The translations under genes were made by a program, and so were the position numbers. From positions 4,326,501 through 4,390,500 of the forward strand of contig JAITYX010000003.1 of NCBI GenBank assembly GCA_021018815.1: a stretch of DNA of 64,000 nt, written 5' to 3'. Positions 1-11,777 of this stretch are shown piece after piece; within the stretch, counting starts at the first letter, position 1, and each line of letters begins with the position of its first letter. Under the pieces are notes generated by a model. It was given only the letters and a program-made list of their open reading frames with translations, did no database searches and had not been told where the DNA came from. This DNA comes from Talinum fruticosum (Eukaryota > Streptophyta > Magnoliopsida > Caryophyllales > Talinaceae).

Positions 1-214
1 AATTTAAGAGATAATCTTTTAGATCCAAAGTCTTATGTCAATTATCGTTTAGTCATTATCTTGTGAATTTCACTTTATAATGCATCATGTTTAATCTTAA
101 TCTTAGATGAATGACATTAAATCAAAATCAATTGAGGGGTTAGTTCATACCTAAATCTTCAGGGTTAACCTAAATCTTCGGGGTTAGTTCATACCTAAAT
201 CTTTAGGGTGGGAT

Positions 215-640
215 GAGTTATGTCCCATATTGAGTTTGCCTTCAACAAGTGTCTAAGCAAGGTCACTGGCTTCTCTCCTTTTCAAGTTGCATATGGCCTT
301 GGTGCCAATTCCCACTCCAACCAAGTTTAGTTGGGAGGCTGAGAAAAGGGAAAAGAAATTAAGGAGCTCCATGCAAAGGTGAGGGTCAACAAGAAGTCAA
401 GCTCTAAGCCAACAAGTAGAGGAATGATGTCCATTTCTAGCCAAAATAGTTTGGACCCATATGAGGAAGGAAAAATTTCCTAACAAGAGGAAATCAAAGC
501 TACTCCAAAGATCAAATAGACCCTTTATGGTCCTTGAGAAGATTGGTTCCAATGCATACGAGATTAATCTTCCTGGAGAATATAGAGTCTCAGCCACCAT
601 GTGGCAAGTTTAAGCCCCTATTTGATGAAATGATGATCTA
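215..640 (+). pseudogene. Ty3/gypsy integrase C-terminal relic
   Basis: Conceptual translation on the plus strand gives two pieces of a Ty3/gypsy polyprotein. The first (about 215-330) resembles the end of the integrase core, with a TGFSPFQVAYG motif. The second (about 455-615) resembles the integrase C-terminal module, with HMRKEKFPNKRKSKL followed by a LPGEYRVSAT motif. The two are out of frame with each other and contain stops. Downstream (640-790) an acidic, Gln/Asp-rich tail (about residues NSFQEGG) matches what usually ends such polyproteins. The upstream pol is outside the window. Lineage within gypsy is not certain; no chromodomain was seen. Confidence 0.75.
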
Positions 641-1155
641 CCAAGTTTCAGTACAAACTCCTTCCAAGAAGGGGGAGAGGGGGATCATTGGGATCATGAG
701 GACCTAGTCCTCATTCCAGCTCAGGATTCGAAGCTGAGGTAGATCAAACAAGCGATTGCCCTAATCAAGCCAAGCATGTGTTAAACCACTAGTGAACCAG
801 TGCATTCATCCATGTTCTGACCTCTGGACTTGTGGTGATGCTCAGTTGAGAATCAACAAGGTTAGGGACTTGACACACTTCTTGCATCAAACTCTAAGGT
901 GTCTTTTGTCAAATAATTCAAGTTGAAGCTCAGTTTAAGACCATTTGATTAAATCTAAGTCAGCTAGAACAAAACAGTGCAGTTCAGGGTCCAGTTCAGC
1001 TTAGGCTTTATCACAAGGCCCTTTTATGATGGATCTTAATCTCAATTTTTGTAAGATTTTTAGGCCCTAAAGTTACACCTAAATATTTATCAAATCCATG
1101 GCCTAACGTTGGAGGCAAGCAGCTTTAAGGGTTGCTTTTATCCCATCAAAGAAGC

Positions 1156-1232
<77 letters not shown>

Positions 1233-1960
1233 CCCAAGTTGTATTCTTACAGCCAGCAACTGCACTTTGGGGAGTTCAAGGTTAGAGAACCACTTGAATT
1301 TCAGCCCAAATTAGGAAAGTGAAGATGCTCTCCAAGCTGGACACCTCACTCCCTTGTTTAGTTAGATAATTGAGGTGTCAAAGGTTAGATTAAGGCTGAA
1401 TTGTTCAATTTCCAAGCTTTAAAATTCAGGTTTTTATTTTCTGTATTTTGTTGCCTGTTTTAGCATCGTTTTAGCTAAGTTTATTCCCCCTTTTGCAATG
1501 TAACAATTGCATTTGAGAGGGGCATATAAATCCCCCCTCTTCTCTCTTTCATGTACTTAGCTTATAACTTAACGAAACTTCAGAATTTGAGGATTCAAAC
1601 TTCTCTCTTAAACTCCTACTTGTATTTTGAAGTAGTGATTTACTAGTTCTTTTTAGTCCAACTTGGTGGTGTTTCCGTATCCATGTTGTCGTATGGAGAT
1701 TGCCCCCTGTACTCTTAGATGTAGTTGAACTATCCAACTCTTGTTTTGTTTCTTTAGCTTGTTATTTTTCTCCCTCAGTCAACTGCTTGTTATCTCACTT
1801 GGTTGCCTCTTATTGTTTGAACTTGCTCCTTGTGAGCCTATATGTATCAGTGGACCTTTGGGCCTCTCTCCATGGTAGGTGTCCTTGAGCTTTTAGCTTT
1901 ATGCACCTGCTTGGATGTTGAACCATATGATGTGGATCATCTGATAATTTTCTAACATCT
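640..1960 (+). mobile_element. probable 3' LTR/terminal remains of the gypsy relic
   Basis: This stretch follows the integrase relic directly and contains no gene. A TATA-like ATATAAAT near 1525 sits just before a pyrimidine-rich tract and a possible transcription start, as in an LTR promoter. The segment TTTCCGTATCCA near 1672 resembles common LTR ends. No partner LTR is in the window, so boundaries cannot be set. From 1740 to about 2200 nothing further is recognisable. Confidence 0.35.
1159..1231. repeat. (TA)n microsatellite
   Basis: Uninterrupted alternating TA for about 73 bases. An open frame through it (poly Tyr-Ile) is an artefact of the repeat. Confidence 0.95.
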
Positions 1961-1969
1961 GCTTCATCC

Positions 1970-2824
1970 TATGTTTGTTCTCCTTTACTCCTTCCTCTCC
2001 TCCAAACACTTTTGAAAGTCTTGAAAGGCATGATCAGTCTGCATGTAAGAGGTCCTCATGCGAGGCCAAGAAGATGATCCACTAAGATAGACCCTGTACG
2101 CGGAGAATATCAGGGAAAAGGCCTCGGTCCATCTAAGGTAAATGTCAAATCTTCGTCTATTTGATTTTACCCGGAATACGTTAGTTACACAATGATACAG
2201 TACAAGCAATTAATTACGGAGTATTAAAATACAAAACACATCTCATCGAAAAAAAATACAAAACACATGCAAGCTGAACAACAAGCGACGGCAGAAAGAA
2301 AGTGCGTATACAATGTGCTTTGGAACACGAAACGAATAATTCTCTTCGCTTTGGGTTTTTGTTTTTGTTTTTAAATCGTATTGATTAATACAACAAATAC
2401 ACATACAAGTAAATTACATTACACAACATTAAAAAGCCCTCTTGTGTTCCAGCTACAATGAATAAACAAATAATTTCTGATTCAGGATACAAAAACAAAA
2501 AAGAAACCAGAACAAAGTAAGCCACCACCACACCGACAGTTGCCCACCCAATTTCTTAATGCTTGAGTGATAATTATTAGATAATCAGCGCCTTAAATGT
2601 TCATTTTATAACGTGATTATCATGTATCTTCCAATAATTTTACAGCAGACCCCCCCAACTCTCTCTCCCCCATACACCGACTAAAGTTGCTGCCATCTTA
2701 GCTGTCCTCCTCCTCTTCACATTTTCTCCAGTCCCACACTCGACTTTACTTGCTCCACCAATGAAAAACTAAATAAAAGACAACAAAAAGTTGAAGATGG
2801 CTGAAATTTTGGATCATCTGCTAA
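1970..2824. other. intergenic; 3' flank of the LEA gene
   Basis: No gene was recognised. AT-rich sequence with a short near-direct repeat (AAATACAAAACACAT, twice, 2227-2270). The stretch next to 2824 should hold the 3' UTR and polyadenylation site of the minus-strand LEA gene, but no single canonical signal stands out. Confidence 0.5.
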
Positions 2825-4186
2825 TCATTGATAAGTGCAAGATTTCTTGAGGGAAATAGGAGAATTGATCTTCTTAGGATCCAGGCTAATAGCACATTGA
2901 ATAGACTTGTAGAACTTGGGCTTCACCAATCTCCCCAGAACATAAGCTCTGGATCTCACTATGAAGCTCAGAGTCATATTCACTGGCGCAGTTGGTGTTC
3001 CGGTGGATGTCCCAACCAAGCTCTGTCCACTTCCGTAGAGCGGGATTTTGTCCCCAAAGATCTGAACGTTCACTGTCCTCTGACTTTTCCTCGACTGATA
3101 AAATTTCTTCAGCTGCATTACATCAGATCAAGAACAAACAACAATTGTCATTGATTTTGACACATTGGGTATAATTGTGTAGATGTGACATAAATCATAC
3201 GCCCATTGAATACGTTTGTGACATAGACAATGCAACAGGGTTTCTGACTGTGAAAATGAATAATAAATGAAGATTGCATTGATTATTACGTTTCCGGTAG
3301 CAAGCGTGATCTGAGAGTAGGCCAGATCCATTGGAGTTGATGTGACATGGACGCCGAAAAACGTAGCCGTGTTTCGATACAGAAATTTTAGTGTAGAGTT
3401 TACAGAAGCCATCTCTGTAGCTACACCAGTGTTATCTGACCCAGCTGACACCACAAATCTCTCGAATTTGATGCTCTGTAAGACAAACCGATATCACACT
3501 CTTAGATTTGCAAAAATCAATAAACATAAAAAACGTGCTCAATTTATAGATAAATTCTAGTGATTATAGCGAGCTGAACCGAATTGTGCACAGAATCAAC
3601 TCAATTTGGAACTAACATCGGCAATTGAATCAATTAACTCTAGTAAACTCACATCGGAACCGATCAAAACACATAATTGGTACCTTCATGGTGATTTTGG
3701 GTTTCTGAGGACGAGCGGCCCCCAAAGAATCAAGGAGAAGAAAGTGAATAGAACGAAAAATCCGAGGATGAAAGCAAGGACGTAGCAGCGGCGAGGGAGG
3801 GGTTTCTGGCTCTCCTCATCTTCAAGGAGGCCCTCTTCCTCAATCACATCACACTCCTTCCATGGCGGCTGCTTCTTGGCCCCACCGCCGCCAGATCCGG
3901 CGTCGTTCGGGGAGATCTTGCGGGACCCATTGGCCCCAGGCTTCAGCGAACCCGAGAAGCGCGTGGATGAGGACTCCCGCGAGTGGCGGCCCAGGGAGGA
4001 GTGGGAGTGCGGCGGCGACCCAGTTGGGCTCAGCACCGGCGTTGAATGAAACGACATCGTTGTCTTCTCCCCATCGTGAGAATCACGCGATGGGCTCTGC
4101 ACGTAGTACACCGGCCGCCGCGGCGGCGAACGAGTGGGGGATGATGCCGCTAAGCTCGTAACTTCAGAATCCGTTTTGGCGTGCAT
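2825..4186 (-). CDS. LEA group-2 (NDR1/HIN1-like family) membrane protein
   Basis: Homologue of Arabidopsis At5g42860/At1g45688, which are uncharacterised LEA-2 proteins. Exon 1 is 4186-3684, exon 2 is 3475-3290, exon 3 is 3112-2825; both introns (208 and 177 bp) have GT..AG ends and phase 0. The start ATG at 4186 begins the family-typical MHAKTDSEVTSLAASSP; an in-frame upstream ATG at 4285 is ignored because only the later one matches the family. Seen in order: a Ser/Pro-rich cytosolic N-terminus with YYVQSPSRDSHDGEK, a Gly-rich linker, an acidic VIEEEGLLEDEE patch, a transmembrane helix (about residues 142-162, YVLAFILGFFVLF), then the LEA-2 domain (FLYRNTATFFGVHVTSTP in exon 2, KFYQSRKSQRTVNV and IPLYGSG in exon 3). 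Total about 325 aa, normal for the family. Exon 1 is 503 nt, one short of a codon multiple: a run of 5 C (plus strand, 3719-3723) where 6 would keep frame. This is either a null allele or a base-calling error; everything else looks intact. Likely membrane-anchored, function inferred only from the family. Confidence 0.9.
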
Positions 4187-4620
4187 CTTGACACTGAATT
4201 CTCTTCGCTTTATCTCTCTCCTACTCTTTCTCTCTCTCTTAAGAAGGGAGGAAGCAGCGTGAATGTGTGAGGACAGAGGGGGCACTTTTTATTGGAGTGC
4301 CTTTGCTTTGCTTGAGAGATGGGAGATGAATTTTGGGGAGTGTAATTAAGATTAGGGAGATTGGTCGGAGGGTATTTTTACGCTGTTCTTGGGAAGGGTT
4401 TGATAAATGATAAATTGGTAAACGCTGAGATTGGCATCAGAGTGGAGCAAAGTGGAAAAGCTTACCGCTGAGTGAGGAGGGAGAATGGGACAGTGAATCA
4501 AGAGAGGGGGAGGAAGAAGGTTCCTCAAGACAGTAGGCAGTGAAATGGAAGGCATCTGATCTGACAGCCTAATTACAGTTGGCCATGCCACCTAATCTAA
4601 TTTTAAATGGGATGCCGCGT
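4187..4620 (-). promoter_or_regulatory. 5' UTR and proximal promoter of the LEA gene
   Basis: Read on the minus strand, the leader next to the ATG is rich in GA repeats (plus-strand CT tract 4202-4242), a common plant 5'-UTR feature. A weak TATA-like AATAAAAAG lies about 100 bp upstream of the ATG (near 4283-4293). The promoter is short because a PIF/Harbinger transposon begins about 430 bp upstream of the ATG. Confidence 0.35.
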
Positions 4621-5118
4621 ATGCTCAGAGTACTTACGATTGGAGAGCTAAATATTGGCTCCTAAGGTTGAGGCCTATATTGACACATGATATAAAGGTT
4701 ATTATTATTTTTTTAAAATTTTTACTTTTATAATGTAAAATTATCTAATATGATTCATCTATTTAAATAATTCTCAGTTCACTCTTTAACGTATTTTATT
4801 TTTATTTTATATTATTATTTATTTTTATAAGATATATCTTTTTTATGCGAACAAAGGTAAAGATTGAAATTATTTTTTTAGGGGTAAGTTTTTTAAGAAA
4901 AATGATACAATAATATTAAAAAATTTTATAAATCAAAATATGATACAATAATAATAAAAATCGTTATACAATTATGCAACACATAAATTCAAGGAAAAGT
5001 AAAATACGTAAATTGAAGTAAAAAAGTACAACAAGTAAAAAATATAAAAACAAACCACATCATAATCTAAGTCTCACAATTTAATTAGAATATATTGGAT
5101 CATCCATTTCTTTGTCGT

Positions 5119-6458
5119 GTCAAATTTCCTTTCCATTTTTCTTCAACCAAGTTCGTTTAGAAGCGTGCATGAGTTCATATGTTTCTAACTTCAACCGATT
5201 TTCAAAAGTAAGTTGCATAGCATAGGTGTTGGTCATGTTGGCCATTAGGTGTCGGAATACGTGCTTCCACTTGCTCATGATCATAATTATAAGGTTGTAT
5301 TGATCGCGTTCATCTTCAACGATCATGTTATTGAGTATTATGCATGCTTTCATTACCCGACCCATCTTATCTTACAACATTAATTGAGAAGGACCATGGA
5401 TTATTGCAAAGCTAGCATGTAAGACATCAAAAGCTCGCTTAACATTCTTTCTTACACCCTCTTGTCATTGAGCGAATAATTTTGCTTTTGGATCTTGTGG
5501 CAATGAGATTATTTTGACAAAAGTGGGCCATTTTGGATATATACCATCCGATAGTATAGGATGGTATACTTACGATCGTTGACGACATATTCGCATTTTG
5601 GAGCTTGATTTTGATACAATTCTTGGAATACTCGGGGAACTATAAAGGACATTAATGTCATTAAGACTTCCTAGGCACTCGAAGAAGACATGCCATATCC
5701 AAAGATCATACGATGCCTAAGTTTCAAGAATAATTGTTGACACTTTATATAAACCTTTAGTGAATGTTTTCCATGTCTGTAGGACAATTCTTCCACTCCC
5801 AATGCATACAGTCAATACTTCCCAACATTCCCGAGAAATCATGAGCATCTCCTATAGCGAAGAGATGATCGTAGCCAACTTGAGTTGGTTTTCTCAAGTA
5901 CTCATCTCCAAATACAACAATGATGCATTCGGAAAAATTCTTCATGCACTCAGTGCATCGTGCTCTCACCTATTTTCAAATACTCGTCAACATAATCGAT
6001 GGATATATCATATACCAACATACGCATGGCTTCCGTACACTTAGTTAACAATGACAAGCTGCCCAAGTACATCATACCTCAACTTAAAGTAATCGGAGTA
6101 ATTCTCGATGGTGTGCATTATGCGGACAAATAAGTGCTTCCGTATTTGGAATCTACGATGAAAATGTTGCTCAAGTATACAGTGATTCTTCAACAAAATA
6201 GTCTTGGTACAAGCGATTTTGAGCTTCTTCCGGATCTCTCCTAATATATCTTTTTTCCTTCTTAGTCTCGATGACGATGATTCTTCCATCGACGAGTGTA
6301 ACTTGGAAAATCTTAACCAGCTTCCGCCATTTTTTGGGCATTAGTTTCATCATCGAGTAATTCTTCCAAAAAGACATATCATCATCGGACCCTTCGATTA
6401 CCCATGTTAAATCATCCGAAGATGACGATGACGATGAAGAGGAATATGAATGATCCAT
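5119..6458 (-). pseudogene. PIF/Harbinger transposase (DDE_4, ALP1-like), broken
   Basis: Start taken at ATG 6458, giving MDHSYSSSSSSSSSDDLTW, a Ser/Asp-rich beginning usual for these proteins. In order on the minus strand: the helix-rich region QHFHRRFQIRKHLFVRIM (around 6150), FGDEYLRKPTQ (about 5900), the first catalytic Asp in GSIDCMHWEW (codon 5811-5813), the second-Asp region DGIYPKWATF reached through frameshifts (about 5500-5540), and the C-terminal CIILNNMIVEDERD (about 5300-5345). The third acidic residue, normally Glu in a VERAF context, is Lys here (codon 5438-5440, VKRAF). Several frame changes and stops occur. In the living family this nuclease cuts and rejoins element ends in the nucleus; this copy cannot be active. 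Confidence 0.85.
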
Positions 6459-6849
6459 TGTCGAACACTTATACAAATATAATATTAAAAGCAAAAATAA
6501 CATTAGAAGACAAAACGATGAAGACGAAGAATAAAGTTTTCTTTTAATAAACAAAAGTCACTCGTAAACATTGAACAAATGCAAAGACAGATACAAAGAA
6601 GTTAAGAGGCACACATAAGAACACATGCAGAAATCTATGCTAATACAACTTCACCTAGGACTCGAGATGTACTTAGACTCATCCTATTCAAGGTAGATAG
6701 AATGTATTACTTAGTTGTGCTAGAGGTATTACAATACTTACTCAAAATATGCTCCCGCACACCTCTATAATATTCAGCTTCTTTTGGAGACATGTCATCA
6801 AGGTTCATCCCCATAATTGTTTGCTCCTACCGATATTGCTTATGCTTCG

Positions 6850-7540
6850 CCGTCATGCCCTTTGTCGGTAGATAGTCACGTGAGATCCGAATCGCCTCTT
6901 TAGCCGCATCTCGCCTTCCTCGCTTGTTCCTTGACGTAGTCGCGCAATATATAGCTCTTATCCCGTACGGTTGTGTTTATCTTAGATAGTTGGTCGGACA
7001 CCAAATCCACGACAATAATGATTATTGCCTTCTCCTTAAGTTTTCTTTTGGCAATTTTTCTTTCAATAGGCCTGGATAAGCCCACATCCTTCCTCACTGG
7101 ATTGATCCTCGTTAGCCGAGGTAGATGTGTTAGAGTGTGTCCCTATCTCGTTGAGTCTGTTTCGTTTTGATGATCCATCATTAGTTTCGAAGCAAAAGGT
7201 ACTCCATTTCGGATGGTCATGTAACAGATGCCACCATCGTATATGTTCAAATTTTTTTCCCTCATTTCGTTGAGAATATAGCTCATGAGCTTTTTCAATA
7301 ACATCTTTCATGTTTTTCCAACTTCGATTGAGACGTGAGCTTTTTCCATAATACCAGTCCACTTAAACATCAAAGGGCACACCTCCTCCAACGCCCCATT
7401 ACAAGTCTTACCAGTTCGCGGTGTACATCCGGTAGATCGGTGCTCATGAATGCTACAACCACCATCTTCCAAAAGCCATCTCGAGCACCTATCAAGCGAC
7501 AATCCTCCTCATTTGTCCATTTTTCTCCCCTCCTATAGAG
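6850..7540 (-). pseudogene. PIF/Harbinger ORF1, Myb/SANT-like protein, broken
   Basis: Minus-strand fragments reconstruct the accessory protein of PIF/Harbinger elements: KWTNEEDCRLIGA near 7500-7525 (Myb/SANT-like start), GALEEVCPLMFKWTGIM near 7345-7410, KFEHIRWWHLLHDHPKW near 7205-7255 (NAM-associated domain motif), a Ser/Thr/Asn-rich stretch, then RPIERKIAKRKLKEKA near 7035-7085 and a C-terminal helical region. Frames change at least three times. In active relatives this protein binds the transposase and helps it into the nucleus. It lies directly upstream of the transposase relic in the same orientation. Confidence 0.75.
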
Positions 7541-8341
7541 TCATCTCCCTCAATCTGTTTCTACCTCATCATTACTTTTTAAAGCAATATCGGTTTCCAA
7601 ATGCACTAAAGATGGTGTTTTCATTGATAAAGGGGTTAAGTTGCTAGCCCCCGATAAGTGGCTATGGTTGGGGTAATACAGTGGGGGCATTGCCCCGTAG
7701 CTTGGTGGTGGATAAGGCCAACTTGGGGTGCTACATTGGGTATATTAGATTGAGCCACATCTTGGCACATTAGGATAATATGGGGATAGCGAGGCATATA
7801 TGGGTAACTTGGTGGTGATAAGGCCAACTTGGTGTATGGGGAGTCAAATTTGTGCTATCACTTCCCAAATGTTGTGTTTCATCGTCATCGTCAATGAACA
7901 TATATTAGGACCCATATTTGGTCACAAATAACACCTACATGAAATTGAATATAATTTGTTCATCTTATTCCTAAATATCCCACTCATGTTATGTAATTTA
8001 TGCACTCATTAATGTTGAAAATAAATTAACATAATAAATAATTCCCTATAGTATTAACATAAACATAATTATTAAATCTTACTAACGTGTTTGACTTATT
8101 ACACTCACAACATAATAAATAACTAATCACGTTATAATTTTTTAAGTTCAAACAAAACTAACATAATATTAAAACTAACAATCATAACATGATTATTAAA
8201 CTAACTACATAATAGTTAACATAATTACTTTCTTTTTGATAAAAATAGTTAACATAATTAAACTAACTGCATAAACATCATTATTTAATTTTAACATCAA
8301 CATATACATTGAATCCTACTAACGTGTTTGCCTTATAAAAT

Positions 8342-8490
8342 TAAAATATTAATTAAGGTCACATTATTATTAGATCAAACAAACACCAATATATTAATAT
8401 TAATTGTAAAAATATAATTAATCACGTTATAATTTTTTAGAAATTAAAATATTAATTAAGGTCACATTGTTATTAGATCATACAAATAAT
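8342..8490. repeat. short direct repeat, period about 103 bp
   Basis: ATTAATTAAGGTCACATT followed by (A/G)TTATTAGATCA is present at about 8348 and again at about 8451, with only a few differences across roughly 40 bases. Confidence 0.75.
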
Positions 8491-8518
8491 TCACATAACA
8501 ATTTATACACATTATTTT

Positions 8519-8874
8519 CAATAAAAAGTAATTTCTAACACTACTTAACAATTTAACACTAATAAAAATAATCTAACAAATTGACCATTAATTCACAACA
8601 CTTACATAAAATTTAATGTAATATTAAAAATTTATGCACATTATTTCCTAACATTGATTACATAATTTTCTAACATATTAATATGCACATATTTTGTAAT
8701 AAAAAATAATTTTCTAACACTAACTAACAATTTACCAATTTAAAACTAAATAAAAGTAATTTAACAAAATAATCGTTCATTCACAACACCTACATAAAAT
8801 TCAATATAACATTAACAATTTATGCAATTTATTTCCTAACACTAATTACATAATTTTCTAACATACTCGACATA
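8519..8874. repeat. AT-rich tandem duplication, period about 178 bp
   Basis: Two adjacent diverged copies. Shared words in the same order are TTTCTAACACTA, AACAATTTA, CATTCACAACAC/ATTCACAACAC, TACATAAAATT, TTTCCTAACA and TTACATAATTTTCTAACAT. Copy 1 begins near 8519 and copy 2 near 8697. Confidence 0.75.
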
Positions 8875-9638
8875 AATGTAGTAAAATTAAAATATTCAAA
8901 GGACAAAACTTACAGAATGTTTCACTTCTTTCTTGATTAGTTTACCTTTAAAAACTCTACAGATATTAATATAAAAAATAAATTAAAATTATTACTTGCA
9001 ATAAAAAAATATAACAAATTAATTAAATGCTATAATATAAAATAAACAATATTACTATATTTTTCTTCGCCTTTCTCTTCAAAACGTTCAAAAAGTTTTC
9101 CACAGAAAATGGAAGAGTAAATTTTTGACGTAATTTTTTTACAAATTGATTAGGTATTTTATGGAACAAAATTATCAAATGAGTTTTTTTTTCTAAAGTT
9201 ACCGTTAAATGGTAACAAATTTCTGTAGATTTTATTTTTTGGGAAACAACAATTTTTGCAAATAAAGCAAGGGCTAACAATTAATATTATCTATTTTTTT
9301 TTTTTTATTCTAGACAGTCAAATTTTCATTGCCAAAATTTGACTTGTGCCAAGTGTCAAAGGAGAAGCCAACTCCCAGCCTATAGCCATCTCGTGTGCTG
9401 AGCCATCAACGCCTCACCCTACGCGTCCTCAGTACCAGTTGCTTGCGCGCCATCTTAGCGTCCCAGACGAGCATGCCGAGCACTGCAAAGGCTCTTGGGC
9501 TTTCCTTTGTTGCAGTCATTAGTTTAATCTCCTACCGATCCCAATGTCTAAATTAGCATTTAGTTTGTATGTATTAATTAATACTTCCTCAATTATATTA
9601 TAGTTAATAATTAATTTGAATTAGAATTAATTTAAATT

Positions 9639-10387
9639 TGCACCTAATGTATGCAACGATAATATTAATGACGGCTTAGATTTACAGACAAAAGCATGCA
9701 AAGCAATTAAACAAAATAAAATTATAATTGAATATATTAAGTCACTATTAAAAAAATGTAAAAATGATAATATTTTTAAATAGAAAAAATCAAAGCAATA
9801 TGAATTACCATTAAAAAATTAGTACAAAATATGATCCATGTTAACAGAGCATGGTGTAATTCAAAAATTTATTGAGAAAGAATTGTAATTAGCAAGTGGA
9901 GTTAAAATATGAAATCTACAACATGAAAATTCAATTAGAATGAAAAAATGTTACTCTTTGAATAAGTTGACATGGGTCAAAGAAGCCTGAAAACTAGCTA
10001 AAAAGTAAATTATGGCATGTTGGTTAACAAAACAATCAATGCACCTTCAATGCACCAGTCGTTTGAATTCGCACCGAATGTATGCAACGATAATATTGAT
10101 GATTGTGTGCATTTATAGGCAAACGCAAGCAAAGTAAATAAACAAAACAGAACTAAAATTAAATATATTGAGTTACTGTTAAAAAAATGTAAAAAATGAT
10201 AACATTTTTAAATATAAAAAAATCAAAGCAATATGAATTAGCATTGGAAAATTAATAAACTATATGGTCCATGTTAACAAAGTAGGGTGTAATTCAACAA
10301 ATTTAATTGAAAAAATTATTATTAGCAAGTAAGCAGAGTTAAAATATGAAATCTGCTATATAAAAGTTCAATTATATTGAAAAAATA
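9639..10387. repeat. diverged direct duplication of about 310 bp
   Basis: Copy 1 (about 9639-9952) and copy 2 (about 10070-10387) share ATGTATGCAACGATAATATT, AATCAAAGCAATATGAATTA, CCATGTTAACA and GAGTTAAAATATGAAATCT in order, with point changes and small indels. About 120 bp separate them. No coding capacity. They may be LTR or MITE copies, but no TG..CA ends or primer site were found. Confidence 0.75.
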
Positions 10388-11777
10388 TACTCTATGAAAA
10401 AGTGAAATGGGTTAAAAAATACCATAATAAAGTCAAAGAAGTGTGAAAGTTCTTTTGGGGTTGGTCCGGGCCACAAATTAATGCCTCGGCTGACACAAAC
10501 CAAGTTCGGACTTTGAAGTCCGAAGCTAAACCAGCGTCGGACCACAAAGTTGCTCACAATGCAACATTTTGCCTTCTTTTAATGGTCGAGCATGACACGC
10601 TTTCCCAAATGACTATACAACGTCGTTTTGGGTCCAGTGCTTGAACCCCAAAATCCTCCGAGATGTGCCATTTTTTCCTTTTTTTTAATCTTTATTCATT
10701 TTCGGTATTTTCGGATCCAATTCTATCTATTAAGCGGGGGTGGAGGTCATTTTTAGGGTTTCTTAAAGGGGGTTTTCCACCGCCTCCTCACAAATTGTAC
10801 ACCATTTTTCAGTTGGAAAACCCTCCAAGTTGTTGAAACTCTCTCCCTCTCTTTTCTCTACAGTCTCTTCCCCTCATACATAAAATTTACTTTCTAACCC
10901 TTCACAAAAGGCCATCTTCTCACCCCTCTTTCTTCATTTTGCACTACTCGTCACTTTGTCGAAATCCGACCAAATTTTGAGCCTAGTAGGTGGGTTTACC
11001 CGAGGGCGCCATTTCATCATCCGGAGTTAAAATTTTACTTTATTTAATTTCAGCTTATTTGTTGCATTCCGTATTATGGTTTTAGGACATAATCACTTTA
11101 TTTTGTACCCCATTCATTTTTATGCCTTTTTTTATTTGCTTTTTTATCAATTTATTTATCGCTTTTACATTATTATTATTTCGCCTTTTATGTTCGCCTA
11201 TTGCATGCTGATTGTTTGTCTTTTTTAACACGATTTAAACTCCCTTTTTCAGCTTAGTAGAGGTTGTCTTTTGACGGGCGCAATGAAGAGTGTCGCTCTT
11301 TGTTTCATATCTTCCCTCCCAAACACCGGATCATTAGTTTTAGATTGATGAAGTTATTTTTAGAACCTTTTCTCGATTTTGAGCCTTTGTAGCCAATGTA
11401 GAAAAGAACTTCTTTTTATTTTGTTAGTTTTTATTTCAAAACCGACCGGCGATTCCTCTTTTTAATATATTTTCCTCTTAAAATTTCATCTTGGCTTTCT
11501 TACACAAAACCCGGAAAAAATGGTGAAATAATCGGTGGTCCAAGTCATCCGACTAGGACTACCTCGAAAGTCCTAGCCAGATGGCTAACGTCGGATAGTA
11601 ACTTCAATGAGTCGGCCTCGACCTCCGAGCCGCTGGTCGTGTTTAACTCCTTGTCAAGGTTGTACTGATCGCCCGGCCCAGCTTGAGTTTTGTGACAGTA
11701 TTCCTATTTTACCTTTCCTGTTTAGAAACATATCCAGAGGTTTCTATAACCACTTTTGAAAATAAAATGATTTCTTA

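Larger units (their letters stand above)
7545..9300. other. AT-rich noncoding interior of the PIF element
   Basis: No gene seen. 7620-7850 contains a short internal repetition of GGCCAACTTGG-type words (near 7717 and 7820). From 7900 the sequence is strongly AT-rich with many TAACA/TTAAC words and the tandem duplications listed separately. It probably represents the 5' noncoding part of the transposon (minus orientation) or an older AT-rich insertion within it. Confidence 0.4.
4620..9408 (-). mobile_element. degenerate PIF/Harbinger DNA transposon
   Basis: Carries the two genes that define the superfamily, a DDE transposase and a Myb/SANT-like ORF, both on the minus strand. The left edge is suggested by ATGCTCAGAGTACTTACG (4620-4637) followed by GATTGGAGAGCTAAATATTGG. 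An imperfect inverted counterpart lies at about 9365-9408 (reverse complement reads ATGGCTCAGCACACGAGATGG). The alignment has gaps and no clear 3-bp TSD was found, so the boundaries are tentative; gene content is secure. Confidence 0.55.

Noticed and set aside
1132..1314. Open frame with poly Tyr-Ile
   Set aside because: Runs through the TA microsatellite.
1985..2209. 74-codon minus-strand frame
   Set aside because: No similarity recognised and no regulatory context; likely chance.
3862..4161. 99-codon open frame on the plus strand
   Set aside because: Antisense to LEA exon 1, a product of its high GC content; no family resemblance.
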